DNA from: Welwitschia mirabilis
Taxonomy: Eukaryota; Gnetophyta; Gnetopsida; Welwitschiales
NCBI GenBank assembly: GCA_051453625.1
Contig: JBOZIK010000001.1
Location: 71,400,376 to 71,464,375, forward strand
Length of the DNA stretch: 64,000 nt
Reading direction: 5' to 3'
Part shown: positions 1-11,332 of the stretch, piece by piece
Position numbering within the stretch: the first letter of the stretch is position 1
How the letters are laid out: every line of letters begins with the position of its first letter
Notes under the pieces: generated by a model
What the model was told of the DNA's origin: nothing
Seen by the model: the letters and a program-made list of their open reading frames with translations, nothing else
Database searches by the model: none
Made by a program: the position numbers and the translations under genes

Positions 1-897
1 ACTCATCCCTTATGACGTATGTCTAATTTATAATTAATCTAGTAAATAGTAATAATTAAACTTTAACATAAATCATAAGAGAAATCATAAGATTTAAAGA
101 AGAAGAAGGATAGTTTATTAAATCAATGAATGTCTTATAATACCTCAGCAAGGTAGTAACTCCTCAATGTTAAAAACATAGCCTTCACACTAAGAATGAT
201 CTTTCTTATGCTGAATTAAATCCTTGACTCCTTGGATGCTTTTTGTCACCAATACTCCAATTCAAAAAGACACTACATGATGCCAAATGGGTGTTTTTAT
301 AGCTTTTCTAAGGTAGTTATGGATCAGGGAGTTTGGTACAAGTGAAGGGGCATCATTAGGTGTAAACTAGACCTTAATTGACTTAGTTAAGAAGAAGTTA
401 TGGCACTATTATGTTACTATCATTGTGGGGACAACAATGGAGATGAAACCCCTTCATCATATAATCGCAACCCATCACATTAGAATCCCATTGGTATATG
501 AATTCGCAAATAATGATTATGTCATCTCTGATATCATGGAAACGACATACACCATGACATCCATGTTAGCAAGCCACGTCAGCCTTGTCATCTTAGCCTA
601 AGCCAATCTCCTTAAAATTCCTTAAAACATGTTATTATGCCTACTGTCATGGGGATGATAGAGGAGATGACAGTCCTTTTGTTAATCTTTTCCTTCATTT
701 TTTGCTCTACTTTATTCCTTAGTTGAATTCTTGCTTTTCTAGATTAAAATATGGCATTAATGTTATAACTAGATTATTAGATCATATCATGATAAAATGC
801 TGAAAATGACTAAGATGAAAATGACTAAATTGAGTTCCTATTCCTTACAAAACCTCACCAATTACATCATTAAAACATGATAATTTGGATCTTAACA
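1..897 (-). repeat. 3' LTR of element A (truncated by window edge)
   Basis: It is homologous along its whole length to 9240-10090 and 10460-11332 in the same orientation. On the minus strand it begins TGTTAAGATCC directly after a polypurine tract, as a 3' LTR should. A TATA-like GCTATAAAAACACCC lies on the minus strand at about 288-303; both right-hand copies lack it. It differs from those copies clearly more than they differ from each other. Confidence 0.85.
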
Positions 898-909
898 TAA
901 TCCCCACAT
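898..909 (-). other. Polypurine tract of element A
   Basis: On the minus strand this reads ATGTGGGGATTA and ends exactly where the LTR starts with TGTTAA. In this class the purine tract primes plus-strand DNA synthesis. The position fits. Confidence 0.7.
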
Positions 910-2769
910 AGCGTTTTGTTAGTCCCTTAACAAACAAAGTGAAAGAGTACTTTGTGATGTCAAATTATCAGGGAAGAAAAACCTCAAAATCAAATCAAAA
1001 GTTATATTACATATCTAGATAAACCAGCAATTTAAGATAAAATAAAGTCATCATCATTACATAATTATCAATTACCAGTTTCATAAAACCAATGTGTAAG
1101 TTGTTGTCCCTTGTGTTATGGGGATGACAGATAAAACGATAGCCTTTCTAAATTCAAATTAAGCCTAGACTTTAAAGTTTTACCTTAATAATGGAGGGAA
1201 TTATGATCATCAATTCAATATTTATAAAATGTAACATAGTGATCATAAATTGTGAAAATGCCAATATGATGAATGTAGGATTTATAATTTTTATTAAATT
1301 AGGCTCAAAGTTGAAAATAGATCATGGATCCTGAGTTAGGAATCTATGAAGAATCTAGTGAGAAGGCTTAATTTCCCCAATTAGCCAAAAATATCATTTG
1401 AAGGGGTCTAATAGGGATGTCTAAGAAAATTTTGATGTTTTAGCAATTTTCCCAAGGTTAAACTCATCCAAATTGAAGTTCCATCAAGTTTTCTAGCTAA
1501 GAAGATGGTAAGGATTATGAATTATGCAATGAATTTTCCATATCTTGAATTTTGGTATTATCTCATATGTCATGAGAACGACATAGAGAATAACAACTGT
1601 CATGGTGATGGTCATGGAAATGACAGTTAAAATGACAATTTCTTTAAAGGTAAATGCAAAAGATAAGTTTAAAATTTCAAGTGGGCAGTTATATGAATAT
1701 CAAGAAAGATTAATTAATGTTAGGCATAATAGAAATTTAAGATCAAAATGGGTTATAAGGTAATAAAGAGGTGATAAAGACATAAAAAATAGACATTGCA
1801 ATTTGAAATGTAAAAAATTTGAACCTTAGCATGTTCATAATATTTTCCAAGGCTAGTAGTTAAATGATAGAATGCATAGAGTCCATGATGGATGAATTGA
1901 ATTAGCTAAAGAATTAAACCAAATAAGAATTTTAAGAGAATGTAATTTAGTTTAAAAATTTTTGAATTAACTATGAAATAATGAAAGAAATAAATTTACA
2001 CAACATGAAAAAGGTTGGTACTTTTTATTCTAGGTGTCAACCTAACAAGACCCACATAGGATAATTGTCAAACTAATTAATGTGAAAGATATACATAACA
2101 TAATTCTTAAAGATAATAGATTTAGAAGTAAGTAATTATTAAGAGATGCTCATCAAGGTACTCATAGAAATTTTGAGTGCTTTTTATTTTACTTCTTCTT
2201 TCTTTCTCTTCCTCCTCCTCACTTTTTTTTTTTTGGGTGTTTTATTTAGAGAGGGAGATTGAGTATCAAGAGAACTATTCTTCATGGTGATGGAGGTGCA
2301 ACCACTACCATATGAGAAGGGATCCATAGGTAAAAAACCAATCATAACCAACTATCCCCTAAGTGGAGTCTCCACAGCTACTATATCACACTGCTAAAAG
2401 AGAATGAACCCGAAAGCCAACTATTCCTCTAGTGCACTTGCAATAGAACACTATGGAACTAAACATCATTTATGTTTTTATTTTAAAGGTATTTGGACTT
2501 TTGGTAATGTGGTAATTAATGAGCATTAAGTATTTATAGGTATTTGAATACCTTGAGTTTGAATAAAGTCAAACTCATTACTTATTAAACTTTATGAATC
2601 TTAATCATAGAGCATTAGTCATGTGAAACATGATTAAGTAGTTTGATGAATCCAAGATAGGTCAAGTTAAGAGGTCATTTAGATAATAGCAAAGGGAATG
2701 AACTTCTTTTTTTCAATGAGAGGATCCTCTAACTTAACTACTTCTATCATGTTGACTAAGAGCAATCAT
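910..2769 (-). other. Non-coding 3' part of element A between integrase and LTR
   Basis: No long reading frame is seen on either strand. Athila/Tat elements often have a long spacer or extra reading frame here, but I recognise no extra protein. It contains an AACTGTCAT ... AATGACAGTT inverted pair (1595-1628) like the one in the LTR, and a CT-rich tract at 2190-2235 ending in a T run. Confidence 0.55.
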
Positions 2770-3760
2770 CAAGTAACTGATAATGCTTCAAACGTTGTCT
2801 ATTTACCTTCATAATTTCATTAGTTTTTAGGTCATAAACCTCAACAGAACCATTGGAATTTACTTTCTCAATTAGATATGAGGCCTAATAATTTAGAAAT
2901 CAGTTTGTTATGAATTAAATAAACTCTAGCATTAAGGAGTAGAACATACTATCCAGTGTGAAAGTCTTTATGTATAAGTTTTTATCATGTCCATATTTAG
3001 CTTGGGCTTTGACTATAAGTTAGCAATGAAGAGCTTGGATTTACTTTTTGGTTTAATTTGATTAATATTTCTTGAAGATTAATAGCATAATAAACAAGGT
3101 TAAGTTGATGAATTATTTTGTAAGAGTTATAGCACACATCGACTGGAAGCACATGTGTTTTTCCATAGACAAGTTCATAAGGAGAAGAACCTAAAGAATT
3201 ATGCCAACTCATATGATAATCCTAAAAGATGTCATTATGATGAAGTTCCCATGATTTTTAAGATTTATAACAGAGTTTGAAGAGTACTTTTTTGATCTCA
3301 CAATTAGCATTTTCAGCTTGTTCATTTGATTGGGGATGGTAAGAGTTAGCTATTCTAAGTTTAATTCCAATTGAAAGTAAGAGTTTTCTAAGTATCTTAT
3401 TAATAAAGTGGGTACCTTGATCATAAATAAGAATCCTTGTAAATTCAAATATATCTAATCTAAGAAATTGGCAAACAGTTTTGGCATCACAAGTCTATGT
3501 AGGAATAGCTTTAACTCATTTTGTTACATAATCATCTACCACTAAGATATAAGGCTTTCCACATGAAGGGGGGTTTGAAAAGTTCTACAAAGTCTATACC
3601 CCAACAATTAAAAGGTTCACATTTCAAGATAGGTGTAAGAGGCATGTCATGAGTTCAAGTAAGACTTCAAGATCATTAACAAGAATCACATTTCTTAGCG
3701 AAGTCAAAGGCATATTTAAATATAGAGGGCTAATAGAATCCTAAATACAAGATTTTCATA
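2770..3760 (-). pseudogene. Integrase domain, element A
   Basis: Integrase inserts the cDNA into the host genome. All three catalytic acidic positions can be read on the minus strand: WGIDFVELF near 3582-3608 (first Asp), IYDQGTHFIN near 3400-3435 (second Asp) and YHPQSNEQAENAN near 3304-3350 (Glu). A 71-residue open piece (2997-3212) carries the post-catalytic SSPYELVYGK motif. The C-terminal segment ends near 2770 with VNRQRLKHYQ, the usual gypsy integrase end. In-frame stops replace Trp or Gln at several places (for example VTK-stop in the usual VTKW), and small frameshifts separate the blocks. It is not functional as read. Confidence 0.88.
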
Positions 3761-4080
3761 GCAGTCTTTTGGCTACTAAAATAATCTCCAAAAAATATTC
3801 TATGACAAAGAAGAAGAATGTCTTTTTTCTCCCATTCAGGAACACATTTGTGCATGATTTGATCTTTGAATTTCCTATATAGATGAGATTCAATCCATTC
3901 ATAATCACCTATCCTATGAAGGAAATATTTTTGTTGGTTTCTATTCCAATTATAAGGTGTTTGAAGTGTGATAAGATAATTTACGATATCAGCATACTAA
4001 GAAGCAAGTCATTTTGAAGATATTTCATAAAATTGTTTAACCATAAAAAGTTGTTCACTTGGAAAGTTATTATAAATAGG

Positions 4081-4401
4081 TTAATTAGAATTAGAAGAAG
4101 TATCAAAATGAAGTCTAGAGAGATGATCAGCTACTAAATTTTGTTTTCTTCCCTTATCTACTATTATCAAATTAGATTCTTGTAACAAAAGTACCCATTG
4201 TATCAAGCATGTACTAGAATAATTCTTTATCCTTAAATATCTAATGGCTGCATGATCTGTGTAAATATAAGTGTAAAAACCAAGGAGGTAATATCGAAGT
4301 TTATCTAGACAAAAGATAATTGCTAGCATCTCCTTTGCAGTAGTGGTATAGTTGAGTGGAGCACTAAAAATAGTTTTACTAATGTAACTAATAAATTTCA
4401 T
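4081..4401 (-). pseudogene. RNase H domain, element A
   Basis: A 106-residue open frame matches the C-terminal RNase H of gypsy polyproteins, which removes the RNA strand during reverse transcription. Motifs in order are YTTTAKEMLAIIF, LDKLRYYLLGF, YTDHAAIRYL (the Asp of TDHAA is catalytic in the family) and, at the end, VADHLSRL. The ATG at 4401 is only an internal methionine; the domain belongs to one polyprotein with the RT upstream and integrase downstream. It is one of the least damaged parts of the window. Confidence 0.9.
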
Positions 4402-4479
4402 CCCTTTTTCATATTTTTATCCTAACACTCCACCTATAGTAAGATTACTAGTGTGAAACATTAACTCAAAGTTCATATT

Positions 4480-5430
4480 CCAATCTTGTCCACTCACTAT
4501 GGATTCATTGGTAATGGTAATTTTAAGATTCTTAAAGACTTGTTAGCATTTAATACTCCACTCATATTTAAAATCCTTTTTTAGAAGTTGATGAAGTGGC
4601 TTACAAATTATTGCATATCCTTTAATGAATCTATAATAAAATCCATAATGTCCCAAAAATGATCTAAGTTGTTTAATGTTAGAAGGGGGTGGAAGATTTT
4701 TTATGACATCAATTTTTGATGGGTCCATTTTTATACCTCTTATTAAAATATGATGTCCTAAAACTATCCCTTCATTAACCATGAAATAACTCTTCTCCCA
4801 AACTAAGATAAAGTCCACTTTCAATACATCATTCCAAGACTTATTCTAAGTGATTTAAAGTTTGATCAAAATAATCTCCAAAGACTAAAATATCATCCAT
4901 GAAAATTTTGATAGAGTTTTCTACAAGGTCACTAAAAATTCCCATCATAGCATGTTAAAAGGTATCTGGAGCATTGCATAAACTGAAAGGCATTCTTCTA
5001 AAAACATAAGTATCAAAATGAGAGATGAAAGTAGTCTTTGATTGATCTTTGTTTGTAATACATACTTGGTTGTATCAACTATACCCATCAAGGAAATAGT
5101 AGAATGCATGTGCTTGTATTATATCCAATACTTAAAATCAAGAAAATGGAGAGGGAAATGATCCTTTTTAGTTACTTCATTAAGTCATCGGAAATCTAGG
5201 CATACTCTCTACTTACCACCTTTCTTAGGTACTACAGTTAATGAGATGACCCACTCACTATAGCTTATAGGATAAATGATGTTAGCATCTAAAATTTTAA
5301 TAATCTCATCCTTAATCACTTATTTTAGTATTAGATTCAAATTTCTTTGAGGTTTTCTTATAGATTTAAAATTGTCCTCTAGGTATATCTTATGTTGCAC
5401 AATATGTGATGGGATAGAAGATAGGTCCTT
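4480..5430 (-). pseudogene. Reverse transcriptase domain, element A
   Basis: The RT copies genomic RNA into DNA. On the minus strand IYPIS and VVPKKGGK occur near 5290-5210 (fingers), the active-site FMDDILVFGDYFDQ near 4905-4860, and an open 93-residue piece (4543-4824) covers thumb and connection with GIKMDPSKID, SNIKQLRSFLGHYGFYYRFI and KPLHQLLKKD. The FMDD box has both Asp residues, while the corresponding boxes of B and C have lost theirs. Stops and frameshifts between the blocks make it a pseudogene. Confidence 0.9.
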
Positions 5431-5436
5431 TTGACT

Positions 5437-6345
5437 TCAAGTAAAAGCTTCAGATTTAGATGTGAGAAGTGATACTAATGCTTGCTCAGATTTAGGGTGA
5501 AGATGCCTATAAATGATTAAGGGCTTTTTAGGGTTATTGTTGATAAAAATGTATTTTAATCCCTTTTTAAGCTCTTTTAAATTCATCTTAAAATTGATTT
5601 CTTCATGCTTATTTAGAGTTGCATAACCATCTTCATCAAAAGTTATCTTCATGACTTTTTCTTTCTCAATTTCTTGGGTGGTGATTTCTTTAAATGTGTT
5701 TTCCATCAAAGGTTNNNNNNNNNNNNNNNNNNNNNNNNNNNNNNNNNNNNNNNNNNNNNNNNNNNNNNNNNNNNNNNNNNNNNNNNNNNNNNNNNNNNNN
5801 NNNNNNNNNNNNNNNNNNNNNNNNNNNNNNNNNNNNNNNNNNNNNNNNNNNNNNNNNNNNNNNNACTTTTACTTAGCTCATCATTTAGATCCCTTGTGTC
5901 CTTTTCTACTACATTAAAGACTTGAACTTGAATCTTTTTGCTACCTGCATAAAGTTGCATGGTTCCAACTTTAGTGTCTATGATGCATTGGGTAGTAGCA
6001 CAAAAAGCTCTACCTAAAAGCAAGGGGTATCCACCATTGTGATTAATTTTAATGATTAGACATCAATGGAGTAGTAGACATTCTCTATTTGGACAATCAA
6101 ATCTTTGATAATTCCAAGTGGCTTTTTTAATATTAAATTATCCATTTCTAAGATATCGTTGTTGGTTTAATTCTACTTTCTATTCTAAACTTTTTACAAA
6201 TATGAAGGGGCATTATGTTCACACTTGAACCTATGTCAATTAGGGACTTCTTAACCTTTTTATTGTCTTCTAAGATCAGACTAATAATTACTGCCCTTGG
6301 ATCTTTGAATTTTGGACATTTTTGCATCACCAAGTTGGCCATGGA
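5437..6345 (-). pseudogene. Aspartic protease region, element A
   Basis: The family protease cleaves the gag-pol polyprotein. The active-site block reads LIDIGSSVNIMPL (minus, within 6148-6342), with the catalytic Asp in DIG instead of the more common DLG or DTG. The C-terminal part of the fold follows as LLGRAFCATTQCIIDT (about 5970-6020). A 150-N gap (5715-5864) interrupts the linker to the RT, so its true length is unknown. A 90-residue open piece at 5437-5709 is the linker that leads into RT. A frameshift or stop separates the two protease halves. Confidence 0.85.
5715..5864. other. Assembly gap, 150 N, inside protease-RT linker of element A
   Basis: A run of N. Open frames crossing it have no meaning. 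Confidence 1.
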
Positions 6346-8250
6346 TTAGGTTAAAAACACTCTACTTGGTAATGTACATTTTTTCTTCCTCCTACAAAGG
6401 TCCTTCCATAGTTTGGCATACTTAGGCTTATCTTGAAGTATGTGCCAAAAGGGTAGTATCACATTAACATCCTTCATGATTGTTTTGATATACTCATCAT
6501 AAGTTGGATTAGAGTTGAGTCTATCTAACTAGGGAGTAAGATGTTTTCTTCCTTTGTTTGGTGTTTCATTCTTATTTGTTGAAGTGAAAGTGGAAGAAAA
6601 GTGTTTTTCATCAAGGATTTCTACATCTTTATCCTTTTTTCTTCAATGTTGTCACTTGTAGATGGTTCTTTAGGTGAAGTAGTAGTACCTTTTCGAGTGA
6701 CTACCTTCCAATATTTCTTCCCATCATTAGGATTAGGTAATGTATTAAAAGCTAATATGCCTTATGGTATTTAATTAGCTAGCATAATTTATTAAATAAT
6801 ATGAGCCAAATATTGTATTTTTTTTTGATTTTTCTTAATACTCTTATATGTTTATTCATGGATGCTTCTTACTTTTATCATAGCTTCCTTAATGGGATCT
6901 TCCTTTTATTGATTGTATCCTCTATATCTTGGATTGTATGGTTGTTTGAAGGAGGATTTATACTCAGGTTTGAAGGAAGGACCTTATTGATGGTAAGGAT
7001 CTTTCTCATTATGGTAAGGTCCTTTGTAGTGATTAGGGTCTAGTTGATTAGCATAGCATACTTCTTCTCTTACTACTTCCTTTACAATTGGTCAAAATGG
7101 GCATTCAGTGACTACATGATTTTTTCATATAATTCACAAGTAGGAGTTAGTGGGTATGGGATTTTGCTAATTTTACCTTTCAGATTGCTTTAACCATTCC
7201 CCTTATAAGTGGGCTATCACTATCACTACTGTCTTTTTCTTCATACATGTGTTGTTTTTGTTTGCCCTNNNNNNNNNNGATGTTTAACATGATGGATTTC
7301 CCTTAAAGATTGTTCAAGGGTTTTATTTTCTCTAAGCTTAGGCCATGCTTTGTTAAGTTCAAATAAATCTTATAAATGTTGCCATGCTTCTTCTATTATG
7401 TGTTGAGATAAACTCTCTCCATACGAAAGATCTACCATTTGTTTTGTTGCACTGGTAAAACCATCGTAGAAATGGTAAATTAACTCTTCTTGTTGAAATT
7501 CATCTATGGGCTTGGCCAAAACTAAAATTATGAATCTTTCCCAAGATGAAGCAAAATCCTCAATATCTTTTTGTTGAAAATTTATTGCCTCACAATGTCT
7601 TTCTCTCAAAGTGTTTCCACTCAGGAATCGTTTGATGAAGCTTTCTTTAGTAGTCTTCTAAGTTTTGAGACTTTTTTAGAGGAAGGTTTTAAGTTAGTTT
7701 TTTTATTTTCTACTTAATATGTAAGGGAACACTATCATGTAATTTTTATAAGTTATAGGTTTTTTTTCATTATACATGAGCATCAATTATTCAATGGTAG
7801 TAATGTGTTCATAAGGATCTTCATGAATTTCTTCACAAAAAGAGGGATAGGCATTAAGACTTTTAATTTTTATATCATCTCCAATAGAAAGGTTAAAAGG
7901 ATCATGAGTTTCTCTAAGTTTTGGTACATATTTATCCCTGAGAGCTAGTTGGAAACCACTACAAATTATAGACATTATGGGAGTTGTAGGATTCTGAATT
8001 ACACAATTACTATTCAAAGAATGCAAAGTTGAAGCTTTACTTGTAGAAAAATTGAAATTAAGCCTAGAAGAACTTGTAATAGAAGAGGTGGTTTTTGATT
8101 TGAGAGGGGACTTAAAAATTCTAAAAGATGAATCAATAAGAAATGAAAAACTTTTAGGATGTGAATTACTATCTTCTAGTAAATTAGATTGATCAAATTT
8201 AGAAATAAAAGGTTGCTCACCTCTTGTCCTCGAATTATAAATTTGCACAC
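6346..8250 (-). pseudogene. gag region, element A
   Basis: Gag forms the virus-like particle that packages element RNA. The N-terminal open piece (7787-8248, 153 residues) ends with a segment of Athila gag character. The capsid half is open at 7370-7609 and begins RERHCEAINFQQKDIEDFA, followed by SSWERF and later IYHFYDGF, the typical Ty3/gypsy retrotransposon gag pattern. A zinc knuckle can be read near 7137-7092 as CELYE then, after a one-base shift, KNHVVTECP; the second Cys has become Tyr. A 10-N gap lies at 7269-7278. Stops occur around 7620-7780 and 6360-7090. Confidence 0.85.
7269..7278. other. Assembly gap, 10 N, inside gag of element A
   Basis: A run of ten N, probably a minimal-size join of two contigs. 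Confidence 1.
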
Positions 8251-8911
8251 CTTCTTGAATTGCCTCTTTTAAAAATTACTTTTTACATTGAAAACATACC
8301 ATTTTCTCTTTAGATTTTGATGGCATTTCCTTACTTAACTTGAAAATTCCAATCTTTTAACTCAAAACCATTGTAGGTAATCTCTAGGATCACATTAAAA
8401 TGCAAAGAGTAGACCTAATGATTAAGAGTGATGTTTCTTCTTGGGATCTTCACTTAGGACCTAAGAAAAAGACATTGGAAGGCTTTTTACTATGTGGTAA
8501 TCCTTTTAAATTGTACAAAGCACAATAAGGTAGACCTAGCAAGGGAAAATTATTGCACAAGAAAAGAGAATAGGAAAAGAAGAGATGATTTATAGTGAAA
8601 AAGAGTACATAACATAAACAATAAGTAAACATAATGTGTTACCCTCTAAAGGTAAAACCCTAAAACCCTAAAACCCTAAACCCTAAACCCTAAACCCTAA
8701 ACCCTAAACCCTTACTTGGATAGAAGTATAACTTAGAGATAATCTTAACTTTGATCAAAGAGCAAGTATATCTATTTATGTAATCTCCTTAAAGAAAGTA
8801 GATTGCACCAATAGGTATTAGATAAAAACCAAAAGTAAATAGAAATAGTGATAGCACAAATTCAATCTACTTACTTTTGATTTAAATGCACTTGAAAGCT
8901 TATTCTGATAC
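8251..8911 (-). other. 5' leader of element A
   Basis: This spacer lies between primer site and gag on the minus strand. It has no supported coding sequence. It includes a telomere-type repeat tract (8653-8711). Short open frames here, such as 8450-8632, show no homology I can recognise. Confidence 0.6.
8653..8711. repeat. Interstitial plant telomere repeat (CCCTAAA)n
   Basis: About eight units: first AAAACCCT-type units with one extra A, then perfect CCCTAAA units. It is the Arabidopsis-type telomere sequence, C-rich strand on plus. It sits inside the transcribed leader of element A, so it is not a chromosome end. Confidence 0.95.
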
Positions 8912-8929
8912 TCCCCGGTAATGGCACAA
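8912..8929 (-). other. Primer binding site of element A (tRNA-Asp type)
   Basis: The minus strand reads TTGTGCCATTACCGGGGA, against TGGCGCCGTTGCCGGGGA expected from plant tRNA-Asp: four changes, three of them C-to-T or G-to-A. It lies three bases inside the LTR end at 8933, the usual spacing. Confidence 0.85.
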
Positions 8930-8932
8930 AAA

Positions 8933-10090
8933 TGTTAGTGGCCTAAATTTACACTTCAAAAATAATCAATGCTTGAAATAAGGAAACTGTAATTAGGCTT
9001 AGTATAGGATGAATTAGCCAATGAGTTTCATAATCTAGAGAGTGTTAGGCAATAATCTAATTAAGCACATAAATGAGAAGCAATGTAACTCGAATTTCAA
9101 TCTAATATTTTTGAGTAATTTTATGATTTTATATGTAAAAATGGAAATTAAAAATGCAACTATTCTAATATGCAATTCAAAGTAGGAAAGTAAGATGAAA
9201 TGCAAGCCTATGATAATCAAATTTCTGAGTTATTATCACCTAACTCATCCTTTATGACCTATGTCTAATTTAGAATTAATCTAGGAAATAGTATTAATTA
9301 AACTTCAATAAAAATCATAATAGAAATCATAAGATTTGAAGAATAAGAAAAAAATTTTATTAAATCAATGAAATAACTTACAACACCTCAGTAAGGTAGT
9401 GACTCCTCAATGTTAAAAACATAGCCTTCACATCAAGAACAATCTCTCCTATTATAAATTGGACTCTTGACTCCTTGGATGCTTTTTGTCACTAATTCCC
9501 TAATGCCAAAAGATGCCTAAATGATGTTAAATGAGCTTTTCTNNNNNNNNNNTCTAAGGTAGTTATGAATCAGGGAGGTTGGTATAGGCGAAGGGACATT
9601 ATTAGGTATAAACTAGACCTTAATTAACTTAGTTAAGAATAAGTTATAGAACTGTTGTGTTACTGTCGTCATGAGGACGATAATGGAGATGACACCCCTT
9701 CATCATCCAATCATAGCTCATCTCATCAGAATCCTATTGGTATTTGAATTCATAAATAATGGCTATGCCATCTCTGGTGTTGTGGGGATGACATATGTTA
9801 TGACATCCATGCTAGCAAGCCACGTTAGCCTTACTAAGTTAGCCTAAGCTAGCCTCCTTCAAATTCCTTAAAACATGTTATCATGCCTACTGTCATGGGG
9901 ATGACAAAGGGAATGACAGTCTTTTTGTTGGAATTTAATTTTTTCTCTACTTTATTCCTAAGTTGAATTCTTGCTTTTCTTGATTAAATATGGCATTAAT
10001 TTTATAATTAGATTGTTATATCATATCATGATAAAATGCCTGAAAATGAATAAATTTAGTTCCTGTTCCCTATAATATATCACCAATTAC
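8933..10090 (-). repeat. 5' LTR of element A, copy 1
   Basis: Begins TGTTAGTGGCC on plus (the LTR's own end, reversed) beside the primer site. A 10-N join lies at 9543-9552; the flanking bases TCT are repeated on both sides of it, so the Ns probably replace no real sequence. The last few dozen bases are lost in the following 100-N gap. It shares with the next copy a short deletion that removes the TATA-like box seen in the left-edge LTR. Confidence 0.85.
9543..9552. other. Assembly gap, 10 N, in LTR copy 1
   Basis: A run of ten N at the point where the TATA-bearing segment of the 3' LTR would align. Confidence 1.
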
Positions 10091-10190
10091 NNNNNNNNNN
10101 NNNNNNNNNNNNNNNNNNNNNNNNNNNNNNNNNNNNNNNNNNNNNNNNNNNNNNNNNNNNNNNNNNNNNNNNNNNNNNNNNNNNNNNNNN
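10091..10190. other. Assembly gap, 100 N, between two LTR copies
   Basis: A run of exactly 100 N. The left side ends about 36 bases short of an LTR end and the right side begins about 26 bases inside an LTR, so the gap hides an LTR-LTR junction. Confidence 1.
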
Positions 10191-11332
10191 AAATAATCAA
10201 TGCTTGAAATAAGGAAATTATAATTAGGCTTAGTATAGGATGAATTAGCCAATGAAGTTCATAATCTAGAGAGTGTTAGGCAATAATCTAATTAAGCACA
10301 TAAATGAGAAGGAATGTAACTCGAATTTCAATCCAATATTTTTGAGTAATTTTATATGTAAAAATGGAAATTAATAATGCAACTATTCTAATATGCAATT
10401 CAATGTAGGAAAGTAAGATGAAATGCAAGCCTTTATGACCAAATTTCTGAGTTATTATCACCTAACTCAGCCTTTATGACCTATGTCTAATTTAGAATTA
10501 ATCTAGGAAATAGTATTAATTAAACTTCAACAAAAATTATAATAGAAATCATAAGATTTGAAGAAGAAGAAAGACATTTTATTAAATCAATGAAATGACT
10601 TATAACACCTCAGTAAGGTAGTGACTCCTCAATGTTAAAAACATAGCCTTCACACCAAAAATGATCTCTCCTATGATAAATTGGACTCTTGATTCCTTGG
10701 ATGCTTTTTGTCACTAATTTCCTAATGCCAAAATATGCCTAAATGATGTCAAATGAGATTTTCTAAGGTAGTTATGGATTAGGGAGGTTGGTATAGGAGA
10801 AGGGACATTATTAGGTATAAACTAGACCTTAATTAACTTAGTTAAGAAGAAGTTATGGAACTATCGTGTTATTGTCATCATGAGGACGATAATGGAGATG
10901 AAACCCCTTCATCATCCAATCATAGCTCATCTCATTAGAATCCTGTTGGTATTTGAATTCATAAATAATGGCTATGCCATTTCTGGTGTTGTGGGGATGA
11001 CATATGCCATGACATCCATGCTAGCAAGCCACGTTAGCCTTACTGAGTTAGCCTAAGCCAGCCTCCTTCAAATGCCTTAAAACATGTTATCATGCCTGCT
11101 GTTATGGGGATGACAGAGGGGATGACAGTCCTTTTGTTGGAATTTACTTTTTTCTCTACTTTATTCCTTAGTTAAATTCTTGCTTTTCTTGATTAAATAT
11201 GGCATTAATGTTATAATTAGATTGTTAGATCATATCATGATAAAATGCCTGAAAATGAATAAATTTAGTTACTATTCCCTATAATACATCACCAATTACA
11301 CCATTAAAACATGACAATTTGGGATCACAACA
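10191..11332 (-). repeat. LTR copy 2 of element A family, tandem to copy 1
   Basis: Almost the same as 8959-10090 and in the same orientation, with small indels. It runs to CACAACA at 11332, the complete outer LTR end. Either a real LTR-LTR tandem or a duplicated contig end placed on both sides of the gap. Confidence 0.85.

Larger units (their letters stand above)
1..11332 (-). mobile_element. Element A, Athila-like Ty3/gypsy LTR retrotransposon (decayed)
   Basis: Read on the minus strand the order is 5' LTR, tRNA-Asp-type primer site, telomere-repeat leader, gag, protease, reverse transcriptase, RNase H, integrase, long non-coding 3' part, polypurine tract, 3' LTR. This is the standard gypsy order. 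The primer site and the gag style (an MRERH start to the capsid half) fit the Athila/Tat branch. The 3' LTR is cut by the window edge, so the outer target duplication cannot be checked. Frames are broken by stops and small indels, so it cannot move by itself. The coding part is better preserved than in B or C: the RT keeps FMDD and the protease keeps DIG. The right end has two LTR copies in a row. Confidence 0.9.

Noticed and set aside
5651-5925. Plus-strand open frames near the 150-N gap
   Set aside because: They exist only because of the Ns, and lie antisense to the protease-RT linker of element A.
6801-7043. Plus-strand open frame of 80 codons
   Set aside because: Lies antisense to the gag region of element A; no recognisable content.
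8450-8632. Minus-strand open frame of 60 codons beside the telomere tract
   Set aside because: Leader sequence of element A; hydrophobic low-complexity content and no match to gag.
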